From positions 1 to 5,981 of the forward strand of contig CAAGHV010000138.1 of the NCBI GenBank assembly GCA_900769785.1: a stretch of 5,981 nucleotides of DNA, written 5' to 3'. Below, one piece after another: positions 1 to 5,754 of this stretch. The notes under the pieces were generated by a model. That model searched no databases. It was not told the DNA's origin and saw only the letters and a program-made list of their open reading frames with translations. The position numbers and the translations under genes were made by a program. Origin of the DNA: Bacteroidales bacterium. GTDB taxonomy: Bacteria; Bacteroidota; Bacteroidia; Bacteroidales; P3. The stretch's first letter is position 1. Every line of letters begins with the position of its first letter.

Positions 1-80
1 AACCTTGGAGGGTTCTCTGAAGAACCTTGGAGGGTTCTCTGAAGAACCTTGGAGGGTTCTCTGAAGAACCTTGGAGGGTT
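1..80. repeat. 22-bp tandem repeat, 3.6 copies, hairpin-forming
   Basis: Three perfect 22-bp units (1-22, 23-44, 45-66) are followed by a 14-nt partial copy (67-80), and the array probably continues upstream of the window. Each unit starts AACCTTGGAGGGTT and ends CTCTGAAG. Every unit junction contains GGTTCT-CTGA-AGAACC, a perfect 6-bp stem with a 4-nt loop (11-26, 33-48, 55-70). The unit start can also pair AACC with GGTT. A TGA in each unit, shifting frame with the 22-nt period, closes all three forward frames, so the array is not coding on the + strand. Its function is unknown. Confidence 0.95.
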
Positions 81-358
81 TGTAAATAAGTAGCAAAACA
101 TCGTTATTTCGACTATTTGCCATCTAGGGAAAATCCTCGTGCTACAAACGGGGAATATTGGGAGGGCAACAGCCCGAAAAACTACTTGTGAAAACCATTA
201 AAAACTGCAAAAACATTAAACATAAATCATCTTCAACTTGTTTGAAAAGGAGTTTTTAACATTGAAGGAAGTATTTTTATTTTGTTGTAAATAAATCTAT
301 TGATATGAAAATATGAAGAAAATAAGCCCTAAACTATGCATAAATGAAATATAATATG
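81..358. other. AT-rich intergenic region, no gene seen
   Basis: This stretch between the tandem repeat and the pruA promoter holds no convincing coding region. The only visible structure is a short GGGC-AACA-GCCC hairpin at 164-175, too weak to call a terminator because no T-run follows. From about 180 onward the DNA becomes very AT-rich, as expected upstream of a Bacteroidetes promoter. A 13-codon ATG frame (313-354) lies just upstream of the -7 element and is not credible as a gene. Confidence 0.6.
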
Positions 359-366
359 TATATTTG
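359..366 (+). promoter_or_regulatory. Bacteroidetes-type -7 promoter element for pruA
   Basis: TATATTTG matches the TAnnTTTG consensus of the primary Bacteroidetes sigma factor at every defined position. It lies 42 nt before the pruA start codon, which implies a short A/T-rich leader of roughly 35 nt. No clear TTTG or TTG is seen at the expected -33 spacing, so the promoter may be weak in that element or rely on an activator. Confidence 0.6.
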
Positions 367-408
367 CAGGCGTAAAAAAACGTATTATTAATTAAAAAAT
401 AATAAGAT

Positions 409-2043
409 ATGAATAACGCTATTTTTACTTTCCCCAAACCATCGAACGAGCCTGTACAAGGCTACCAACCGGGCAGTGCCGAACGCAAAGCTATACGCAT
501 GGCTATGGATAAACTGCTTTCGGAAGTTACCGAAATACCTATCATTATAGGAGGCAAAGAGATACGCACCGGCAATATGGGCGATGTGGTGATGCCTACG
601 GACCATAAACACCTGTTGGCACGCTACCACAAGGTGAGCGAAAAAGAAGTGCAAATGGCCATCGATGCCGCTATGGCCGCTCACAAGCAATGGGCAGAAA
701 CCCCTTGGATAGACCGCGCTTCGGTGATGATGAAGATTGCCGCTTTGCTGGCTGGAAAATATCGTTATGAAATGAATGCCGCCACTATGTTGGGACAGGC
801 AAAAACCACTATGCAGGCCGAAATAGACTCGGCATGCGAGGCCATAGACTTTTTTAAGTTCAACGTACACTATGCCTCGCAGATATATGCCGACCAGCCT
901 ATATCCGACGCCGGCACACTGAACCGCGTGGAATATCGTCCGTTGGAGGGTTTTGTATTTGCAATTACTCCGTTCAACTTCACTTCTATAGCGTCGAACT
1001 TATGTATGAGTCCGGTGCTTATGGGTAATACTTGTATATGGAAACCATCTACCACATCGTTGCTTTCGAACTATGTGCTTATGAAGATATATAAGGAAGC
1101 CGGCTTGCCCGACGGCGTGGTCAACTTCCTTCCCGGCAGCGGAACCACCATAGGCAAGGTGGCCTTTGCAAGCCCTCACCTTGCAGGTGTACACTTTACC
1201 GGTTCGACCAAAACATTCAATAGCTTCTGGAAAACCATAGGCGACAACATCGGCAACTACCGCACTTATCCCAAAATAGTGGGCGAAACCGGTGGTAAGG
1301 ATTTTATATTTGCCCACAGTTCGTCGTGCCCCAAAGCAGTGGCCACAGCCATAGTGCGTGGTGCTTTCGAGTTTCAGGGGCAGAAATGTTCGGCAGCCTC
1401 GAGGGCATACATACCACAAAGTATGTGGGCACGTGTCAAAGAACATATAGGCAATATGCTTGCCGAAATTAAGGTTGGCGACGTTCGCGATTTCTCTGCT
1501 TTCGTAAATGCCGTTATCGACGAGGCTTCGTTCGACAACTGTATGAACTACATCAACCATGCCAAAGAGAGCCCCGATGCCGAAATAGTATTTGGCGGAG
1601 AGGCCGACAAGAGCGTGGGATACTTTGTGCAACCAACAGTTATTCTTGCCCATAAGCCCGACTACAAATCGATGAAGGAAGAAATATTCGGCCCGATAAT
1701 AACTATATATGTTTATGCCGACGACAAGTATGAAGAAACCCTTCGCCTTTGCGACAGCACTTCACCCTACGGACTTACGGGTGCCATCTTTGCCACCGAC
1801 CGCAGTGCTCTACGACTTGCATCCGACATATTGCGTTATGCCGCAGGCAACGTTTATTACAACGACAAGCCCACTGGTGCCGTAGTAGGCCAGCAACCTT
1901 TTGGCGGCGGGCGTGCATCAGGTACCAACGACAAGGCAGGAAGCTACCTAAACCTTATACGATGGGTAAGTCCACGAGCTATAAAGGAAACGTTTGCACC
2001 AGCCACCGACTATAAATATCCCTTTATATCCGATGCCGAATAA
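409..2043 (+). CDS. pruA: L-glutamate gamma-semialdehyde (delta-1-pyrroline-5-carboxylate) dehydrogenase
   Basis: This 544-residue cytoplasmic enzyme of the aldehyde dehydrogenase superfamily oxidises glutamate gamma-semialdehyde to glutamate with NAD+, the second step of proline breakdown (also used by arginine/ornithine catabolism). The hallmarks are all visible: TPFNF with the oxyanion-hole Asn190, WKPS with the cofactor-contacting Lys212, GSTKTF (265-270), GETGGKD with general base Glu293, GQKCSAASR with nucleophile Cys327, EIFGP (425-429), and the C-terminal FGGGRASGTNDKAG (498-511) typical of substrate-carboxylate binding in this family. The Glu-Cys spacing of 34 is canonical. Length and motifs fit the stand-alone eukaryote-like P5CDH type, with no proline dehydrogenase domain fused as in PutA. 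The ATG at 409 is the natural start: it follows an A/T-rich leader and the N-terminus looks like that of this group. The gene is intact, and it appears monocistronic, between its own promoter element and a terminator. No proline dehydrogenase gene lies in the window. Confidence 0.96.
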   Translation: MNNAIFTFPKPSNEPVQGYQPGSAERKAIRMAMDKLLSEVTEIPIIIGGKEIRTGNMGDVVMPTDHKHLLARYHKVSEKEVQMAIDAAMAAHKQWAETPWIDRASVMMKIAALLAGKYRYEMNAATMLGQAKTTMQAEIDSACEAIDFFKFNVHYASQIYADQPISDAGTLNRVEYRPLEGFVFAITPFNFTSIASNLCMSPVLMGNTCIWKPSTTSLLSNYVLMKIYKEAGLPDGVVNFLPGSGTTIGKVAFASPHLAGVHFTGSTKTFNSFWKTIGDNIGNYRTYPKIVGETGGKDFIFAHSSSCPKAVATAIVRGAFEFQGQKCSAASRAYIPQSMWARVKEHIGNMLAEIKVGDVRDFSAFVNAVIDEASFDNCMNYINHAKESPDAEIVFGGEADKSVGYFVQPTVILAHKPDYKSMKEEIFGPIITIYVYADDKYEETLRLCDSTSPYGLTGAIFATDRSALRLASDILRYAAGNVYYNDKPTGAVVGQQPFGGGRASGTNDKAGSYLNLIRWVSPRAIKETFAPATDYKYPFISDAE

Positions 2044-2067
2044 ATGAGGATATAGACAATAATAGAG

Positions 2068-2104
2068 AAAAGCGTTGCAGCCCGCAAAGGGGCGCAACGC
2101 TTTT
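2068..2104 (+). terminator. Rho-independent terminator after pruA
   Basis: AAAAGCGTTGC (2068-2078) pairs perfectly with GCAACGCTTTT (2094-2104). The helix continues as GCCC/GGGC (2080-2083 with 2090-2093) past one bulged A, closing a 6-nt loop. The hairpin starts 24 nt after the pruA stop and ends in a T-run. The A-run on the left arm would give a similar signal on the other strand, but no reverse-strand gene needs one here. Confidence 0.9.
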
Positions 2105-2183
2105 GTTGTATATAGTACTTGGACGCAATAGCGGAAGACGTATGTAGGTATAAAAGATGTTAAATTTGACGTTGCCCGTAATA

Positions 2184-2214
2184 TTTGGCATTTCAAAATG
2201 GTATTATATATTAC
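2184..2214 (+). promoter_or_regulatory. Candidate promoter of the sigma-factor operon
   Basis: TTTG at 2184-2187 and TATATTAC at 2207-2214 are separated by 19 nt. This fits the Bacteroidetes -33/-7 layout, with the -7 box matching five of the six defined TAnnTTTG positions. An alternative perfect -7 match, TAAATTTG, is at 2161-2168 but has no -33 partner. Either would give a leader of roughly 100-160 nt before the sigma-factor start. This is an inference from motif and spacing only. Confidence 0.35.
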
Positions 2215-2298
2215 GAAAAGAATTCTTTGGCCGTGTGCCCATACCTGCCGGCTCCGATAGGAAAGGGTGGCTGTGCGGATATGAAGATAGATATTGAA

Positions 2299-2310
2299 CT
2301 GTTCGAACAG
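2299..2310. promoter_or_regulatory. Perfect 12-bp palindrome upstream of the sigma gene
   Basis: CTGTTCGAACAG is a perfect palindrome ending 15 nt before the sigma-factor ATG. The preceding bases make a second, overlapping inverted repeat, GAAC-T-GTTC (2296-2304), so GAAC/GTTC half-sites occur in close succession. The position suits an operator for a dimeric regulator or a small RNA hairpin close to the ribosome entry region. No regulator is identified. Confidence 0.4.
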
Positions 2311-2325
2311 ACGCGATAGATATAA

Positions 2326-2823
2326 ATGACTGATGAAGAAAAATATGATGGCTTGATGAAAAGGCATCTGAGGCTTATAAACCGAAGGTGCTATATCATT
2401 TCGTTGTACAGCAATGTTTCGTATGAGGATGCTGTGCAAGATGTGCTGTTGGAAATAGCACTGAGGCTTGATATGCTGGACGAAAACATGCCGCCGGACA
2501 CCGAAAGGCTATGGGTGATAAACATTATAAGGCGTACACTGCGTAGGAACAAAGCACGGAAAGAGATACTGACCTATGTGGCCGATGATTGGGAAAACAT
2601 CGTAGTGGCCGATACACAGAAGGATTATGCCGAAATGTTTGATGAGATAGCTCCTTATCTGGAGCCCGACGACAGAAAGATGGTCCAATACCTATTGGAA
2701 GGCTACAAGATAAGGGAGATAGCCGAGAAGATGGATATAGACCGAAATACATTGAGCCAACGAAAATACAGACTGAAAAACAAAATTAAAAATATATACG
2801 CAAAACTATATGAAACAAAATGA
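2326..2823 (+). CDS. ECF-type RNA polymerase sigma factor (sigma-70 family)
   Basis: This 165-residue protein has the two-domain layout of extracytoplasmic-function sigma factors. Residues about 10-80 resemble region 2, including SYEDAVQDVLLEI (32-44, compare the family's D-x-E-D-x-x-Q-E-x-F core-binding helix) and the basic LWVINIIRRTLRRNKARK stretch (62-79) of regions 2.3/2.4. Residues about 112-155 resemble region 4, with a helix-turn-helix YKIREIAEKMDIDRNTLSQRKYRLK (127-151) that would read the -35 element. The length is on the short side of normal for the class. The start is the first ATG in frame; no Shine-Dalgarno is present, as is usual in this phylum. Its 3' end overlaps the next gene by 14 nt, implying translational coupling. 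It probably directs transcription of its own operon and/or distant envelope genes, but its subgroup and targets cannot be read from the sequence. A diverged regulator retaining only the HTH function is a less likely alternative. Confidence 0.85.
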   Translation: MTDEEKYDGLMKRHLRLINRRCYIISLYSNVSYEDAVQDVLLEIALRLDMLDENMPPDTERLWVINIIRRTLRRNKARKEILTYVADDWENIVVADTQKDYAEMFDEIAPYLEPDDRKMVQYLLEGYKIREIAEKMDIDRNTLSQRKYRLKNKIKNIYAKLYETK

Positions 2824-3169
2824 TAATAACCTACGAAAACCAAACCCCTATATGCCCGCCGAAGGTGAGTTTGAGAAAAGGGAACGATGTAAGCAGATGA
2901 TACAGCCATATCTGAGAGAGAGCCAAGAATGGTTGAGGATCTTTAATAGAAAGAAACGTATGGCAATGGCCTACGTGATAATGGGAGTAGTTATAGCACC
3001 GCTAGCCGTTATGTGGCTAAACACCGGCTTTGCTCCTATGTATAACAAGGAAAATGATGCCTCTGTGGCAATGCAAGGACAACAGATAGAGTTGAAAACA
3101 TTTTGCAACATGGGATGCTCAAACCAAGTGGTATTAACTGCCGTAACCAACACAATAGGAATAGCATAA
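2810..3169 (+). CDS. Single-pass membrane protein, candidate anti-sigma partner
   Basis: I do not recognise this 119-residue protein by family. It has a charged N-terminal part of about 50 residues, then a hydrophobic stretch at about 51-70 (MAMAYVIMGVVIAPLAVMWL) preceded by the basic run NRKKR. That predicts an inside N-terminus and a ~48-residue tail outside the cytoplasmic membrane. The tail holds a CNMGC pair of cysteines. The start ATG lies within the last codons of the sigma-factor gene (14-nt overlap, different frame), so translation is probably coupled and roughly stoichiometric. In ECF operons this position and topology are typical of anti-sigma factors, which hold the sigma factor with a cytoplasmic N-terminal domain. 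No zinc-binding anti-sigma motif (H-x3-C-x2-C) is visible, so that role is inference from context alone. Confidence 0.72.
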   Translation: MKQNDNNLRKPNPYMPAEGEFEKRERCKQMIQPYLRESQEWLRIFNRKKRMAMAYVIMGVVIAPLAVMWLNTGFAPMYNKENDASVAMQGQQIELKTFCNMGCSNQVVLTAVTNTIGIA

Positions 3170-3199
3170 TAAAATAACAATAATAATAACAGCGCAACG

Positions 3200-3727
3200 A
3201 TGATGAAACAGAACAAACTGATAACATTAATAGTGCTGACAATAACGGTAATATGCAGCTCTTTGCCCCTGCAAGGACAAACCAAACTCTATAACCAATA
3301 CAAGCACCGCACCGATATGGTGGTAATGTGCGTAATGGACTACCCCCTTACCGACAGCATTAAAACCGATATAACCCTTTTCCAACCCCTAACACCCGAC
3401 CACCTTTGGCCTATGGTGCAGGAGTTTAATGTAATTAATTTAGAAAAAGATACTGTGAATTATTATTATGGAAACGATAAATATGCACCATTACATTTTT
3501 ATAATGTGGAAAAAGATAATATAAAAAAGTTTTATGGTCCTATGTGTAATCCTACTAAAGATTATAAGAATATATCAAAGTTGGTTTATAATTATAATAT
3601 GGGAATTATAATGATTTTTCATGATATAGAAACAGAAAAGAGATATAGGGCAATAACCAGATTCCTATTAAAATCGGTAAATCATTTGGAATTATTACCA
3701 AAAACGGAAGAAGAACAAAATAAATAA
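3200..3727 (+). CDS. Secreted protein of unknown function
   Basis: This encodes 175 residues with a clear signal peptide: a lysine-containing start, a hydrophobic core LITLIVLTITVICSSL (7-22), and a likely cleavage after LQG (about residue 26). Cys19 is not in a lipobox, so a soluble periplasmic or secreted product is more likely than a lipoprotein. The mature part is rich in Tyr, Asp, Asn and Lys and has no motif I recognise. Two adjacent ATGs (3200, 3203) are possible starts. The gap to the upstream gene is 30 nt of A/T-rich DNA, consistent with the same transcript. Base use changes abruptly within the gene: up to about residue 75 codons often end in C and sampled GC is near 48%, while after it codons are A/T-ending and sampled GC falls to about 20%. 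This suggests a mosaic gene. Confidence 0.75.
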   Translation: MMKQNKLITLIVLTITVICSSLPLQGQTKLYNQYKHRTDMVVMCVMDYPLTDSIKTDITLFQPLTPDHLWPMVQEFNVINLEKDTVNYYYGNDKYAPLHFYNVEKDNIKKFYGPMCNPTKDYKNISKLVYNYNMGIIMIFHDIETEKRYRAITRFLLKSVNHLELLPKTEEEQNK

Positions 3728-3749
3728 TTAAATAATAAATATTCTAAAT

Positions 3750-3935
3750 ATGATGAATAAAGAAACAACGATGAAACTAGTGCTACTATCGGTAGCCATG
3801 GCAGGAGTAATAACATCATGCCAAAAAGAAGAATTTCAAAACGAGATGGTAGTACCATCTCATGAAATGAGCCAAAAGAATTTGGCTCATGTAAACCCTA
3901 CTCTCCGTTATTGGATTGATGGGGTGGAATATTAA
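3750..3935 (+). CDS. Small lipoprotein of unknown function, possibly truncated
   Basis: This 61-residue ORF (54 from the internal ATG at 3771) has a short lipoprotein signal: MKLVLLSVAMAGVITSC, with ITSC acting as lipobox and Cys24 as the lipidated residue. CQKEE follows, resembling many Bacteroidetes lipoproteins with acidic residues just after the cysteine. The start at 3771 gives a more standard signal peptide than 3750. The mature part is only about 38 residues and stops immediately after YWIDGVEY, which reads like the beginning of a folded strand rather than a natural end, so a truncated or frameshifted longer gene is possible. It lies 22 nt after the preceding secreted-protein gene. Two perfect inverted repeats occupy 3843-3890 within its coding sequence. 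Function is unknown. Confidence 0.6.
   Translation: MMNKETTMKLVLLSVAMAGVITSCQKEEFQNEMVVPSHEMSQKNLAHVNPTLRYWIDGVEY
3843..3861. repeat. Perfect 9-bp inverted repeat inside the lipoprotein ORF
   Basis: GAGATGGTA (3843-3851) and TACCATCTC (3853-3861) are perfectly complementary around a single G. As RNA this would fold as a GAGATGG/CCATCTC stem with a five-base loop. It sits immediately upstream of a second perfect hairpin. No T-run follows, so it is not a normal terminator. Confidence 0.85.
3867..3890. repeat. Perfect 10-bp inverted repeat inside the lipoprotein ORF
   Basis: ATGAGCCAAA (3867-3876) and TTTGGCTCAT (3881-3890) pair perfectly across an AGAA loop. The left arm's ATGAG can also pair with CTCAT (3859-3863) at the end of the preceding hairpin, with GAA between them, so the two stems can be replaced by an alternative pairing. 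The run after the stem (GTAAACCC) lacks Ts, so this is not an intrinsic terminator. Confidence 0.85.
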
Positions 3936-3997
3936 ATACAATTATACTACATTGTCTTATAGCGAAATTAAACATATAATATTAATAAACTTAAAAT

Positions 3998-4002
3998 GGA
4001 GG
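3998..4002 (+). promoter_or_regulatory. Shine-Dalgarno-like site for the T9SS gene
   Basis: GGAGG lies 9 nt before the ATG at 4012. A strong Shine-Dalgarno is unusual in this phylum and is absent before the other starts in the window. It supports choosing the ATG at 4012, whose product begins with a signal peptide, over the longer frame open from a TTG at 3916. Confidence 0.6.
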
Positions 4003-4011
4003 ACCCATAAC

Positions 4012-5484
4012 ATGAAGAAAAATTTAATTACATTGCTGGGTATAATAATCAGCATTCAGAGCATGGCCTATAGCCAAACCGACACAATCCGTAACCGCCA
4101 CAGGCATTATTACTATTCAGAATGGTACGACTCGTGCTACGCTGCCGGAAATTATGTTTCAGGACCTAAAGATTACGTATTCAATTCAGACTATAGACGT
4201 GCTTATCATCAATATAGCGAAGAGACGCTGGAAATAATAGGTATAGCAGTTGGGGTGCGTAGCACGGAATTTGTTGATAGCACACGTGTGCCTGAATATG
4301 TATTTTTGGTAGATGGTGTACCCGATGCCAGAGAGTATATTTTAATAGATTCGGCTCGGTGGGACACTGCTACACCCAAAATAATGGAACTAAACCTTAG
4401 GTGGTATCGTATGGTATCGGAGCCTGTAGATACCATTAATGGTGTTGTTATATGGGATATGGTACAGAAACCGGTAGAATACAATCAACATATAAAAATA
4501 TGCGAAGCCTATTTTAAATCACCTATCACCGTAAAAGATTCCTTTTACTTAGGCCGAACATTCTATAACAATATACTTCCATACGGCGATGTTCCACTAC
4601 ATCCCACCAGTGCGTATTATATACATCAAGAAACAGTTTATGAAGGGGAGGCTTACACTCCTGCATGTTTACATTATAGAGCCGATGTATCATTCTATGA
4701 TGGCAGATGGCAAAGATGCTATCAGGGTTGGAGAGATCAATACAACACTACAGGATCATATCCAATTATCTTTCCCATCATACGAGTATATGACACCCTC
4801 AGTGTAGTAGGCATGGCCTTTGACACCTTGCAAGGATATGTACAAGGCAGTGGTAGCTATATCGAAAAAACTATGGTTACACTTACTGCAGTGCCACACG
4901 AGGGCTACAAATTTGTGATGTGGAATGACAGCGTTACCACCAATCCCCGTACATTCAGCGTAACACAAGACACTATTTTCACTGCCTACTTTGCTCCTGC
5001 CGATGAATACAATGTAGAAGTATATGTTGACGATTTGAAACGAGGCACCGTACAAGGTAGCGGAGTATATTACGAGCAGAGTGCGGTAACCATATCGGCA
5101 CAAGCCAACGAAGGCTATCATTTCCAATACTGGAACGACAGCATAGCCACCAATCCTCGCACATTTGTTCTTACCCAAGATACTTCTTTTACAGCCCACT
5201 TTGGTGAAGGCGACGACACTACAACCACAGGCATAAGCGCAGCCGAAGCTAAGGCCAACCTATTTGCCCTCTCGCCCAACCCCACTAGCAACAACTTGCA
5301 GATAAACATACACCAACCCGGTAGCTACACCATGGCTATATACACTGCCAAAGGAGTGGAAGTACGTAAGCAAGAAATATCGCAGTCGGGCACAATAGAT
5401 GTATCGGAATTAGTACCTGGCACATATGTAGTAAAAATATACAACGACAGATATACCGGTGTAAAGACCTTTGTAAAACAATAA
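4012..5484 (+). CDS. T9SS-sorted exported protein with two InlB-type repeats
   Basis: This 490-residue protein starts with a signal peptide (residues 1-20, cleavage near AYS/Q). Residues about 22-260 form a Tyr/Asp-rich region with four cysteines that I do not recognise. Two similar modules follow at 265-327 and 335-397, with a 70-residue period. Each has G-x-V-Q-G-S-G, then EGY(K/H)F...WNDS...TNPRTF...TQDT...FTA(Y/H)F, the pattern of divergent InlB B-repeats. A GDDTTTT linker leads to a type A T9SS sorting domain (about 417-490) with SPNPTSNNLQI, DVSELVPGTYVVKIY and the final KTFVKQ. The protein should cross the outer membrane by the type IX system, lose this domain and be surface-attached or released. 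InlB-type repeats usually serve as stalks or adhesive spacers, so the N-terminal region is probably the functional part. The same frame stays open back to a TTG at 3916, but the signal peptide and GGAGG mark 4012 as the start. It is the last gene of the run. Confidence 0.88.
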   Translation: MKKNLITLLGIIISIQSMAYSQTDTIRNRHRHYYYSEWYDSCYAAGNYVSGPKDYVFNSDYRRAYHQYSEETLEIIGIAVGVRSTEFVDSTRVPEYVFLVDGVPDAREYILIDSARWDTATPKIMELNLRWYRMVSEPVDTINGVVIWDMVQKPVEYNQHIKICEAYFKSPITVKDSFYLGRTFYNNILPYGDVPLHPTSAYYIHQETVYEGEAYTPACLHYRADVSFYDGRWQRCYQGWRDQYNTTGSYPIIFPIIRVYDTLSVVGMAFDTLQGYVQGSGSYIEKTMVTLTAVPHEGYKFVMWNDSVTTNPRTFSVTQDTIFTAYFAPADEYNVEVYVDDLKRGTVQGSGVYYEQSAVTISAQANEGYHFQYWNDSIATNPRTFVLTQDTSFTAHFGEGDDTTTTGISAAEAKANLFALSPNPTSNNLQINIHQPGSYTMAIYTAKGVEVRKQEISQSGTIDVSELVPGTYVVKIYNDRYTGVKTFVKQ

Positions 5485-5492
5485 CCCCCCCC
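5485..5492. repeat. C8 homopolymer directly after the T9SS stop codon
   Basis: Eight consecutive Cs begin at the base after the TAA stop. Slippage here would not alter the protein, because the tract is downstream of the stop codon. It is recorded as a possible polymorphic site. Confidence 0.8.
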
Positions 5493-5516
5493 GTATATAA
5501 ATGCTTTGTTATACCC

Positions 5517-5555
5517 AATCTCCTTGTCATATTACATGGCGAGGAGATTTTTTTT
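5517..5555 (+). terminator. Rho-independent terminator ending the operon
   Basis: AATCTCCT (5517-5524) pairs with AGGAGATT (5542-5549). The helix continues inward to 5530/5536 with two G-T wobbles, closing an ATTAC loop. A run of eight Ts (5548-5555) ends the element. It begins 32 nt after the T9SS stop and is the first convincing terminator after the sigma gene, which supports co-transcription of 2326-5484. Confidence 0.92.
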
Positions 5556-5593
5556 GTAGGCAGTTGGTCGGTTGTATTCTTGGCATCAGAGGT

Positions 5594-5612
5594 GCGCAAC
5601 CCTGCGGGTTGC
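5594..5612. repeat. GCAACCC/GGGTTGC hairpin element, copy 1
   Basis: GCAACCC (5596-5602) and GGGTTGC (5606-5612) are perfect complements around TGC. The core CGCAACCCTGCGGGTT recurs with one change at 5683-5698, so this is a repeated element rather than a chance hairpin. Confidence 0.75.
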
Positions 5613-5624
5613 CGGTAGTAGGTG

Positions 5625-5649
5625 CCATACTTATGGGGCAAAAGTATGG
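5625..5649. repeat. CCATACTT/AAGTATGG inverted repeat
   Basis: CCATACTT (5625-5632) and AAGTATGG (5642-5649) are perfect complements across a 9-nt spacer, between the two GCAACCC elements. There is no T-run, so a terminator role is unlikely. Confidence 0.65.
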
Positions 5650-5671
5650 GAGTTATGGGGCGTAACCACGG

Positions 5672-5712
5672 CACTTACGGGTCGCAACCCTGTGGGTTAT
5701 GGGTGCTAAGTG
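5672..5712. repeat. GCAACCC element, copy 2, nested in a longer inverted repeat
   Basis: CGCAACCCTGTGGGTT (5683-5698) differs from copy 1 by one base and keeps the pairing AACCC/GGGTT. It is flanked by CACTTA (5672-5677) and TAAGTG (5707-5712), which are also complementary, so the whole segment could form a nested hairpin or cruciform. Confidence 0.65.
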
Positions 5713-5754
5713 TGGGAGTGGCAGTTGTTGGTTTGGGTGGATATACATATTATA

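Noticed and set aside
1..123. Reverse-strand frame from an ATG at 123 running through the 22-bp repeats off the window
   Set aside because: It is open only because the repeat lacks reverse stop codons. It is short, cut by the edge, and nothing supports translation, though the upstream sequence could change this.
313..354. Thirteen-codon leader peptide before pruA
   Set aside because: It lies upstream of the predicted -7 element, so it would not be on the transcript, and it has no regulatory codon run.
388..1653. Reverse-strand open frames across the pruA gene (388-870, 870-1055, 1000-1653)
   Set aside because: They lie opposite a gene with complete aldehyde dehydrogenase motifs, and their products are Cys/His-rich antisense translations without recognisable features.
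1948..2439. Reverse-strand 163-codon frame spanning the pruA end and the sigma start
   Set aside because: It crosses a strong terminator hairpin and overlaps two supported genes, and its product has no recognisable character.
3916..4011. Upstream extension of the T9SS gene to a TTG at 3916
   Set aside because: The extension would bury the signal peptide behind 32 residues of AT-rich, low-quality sequence. The ATG at 4012 has a GGAGG at good spacing and starts a proper signal peptide.
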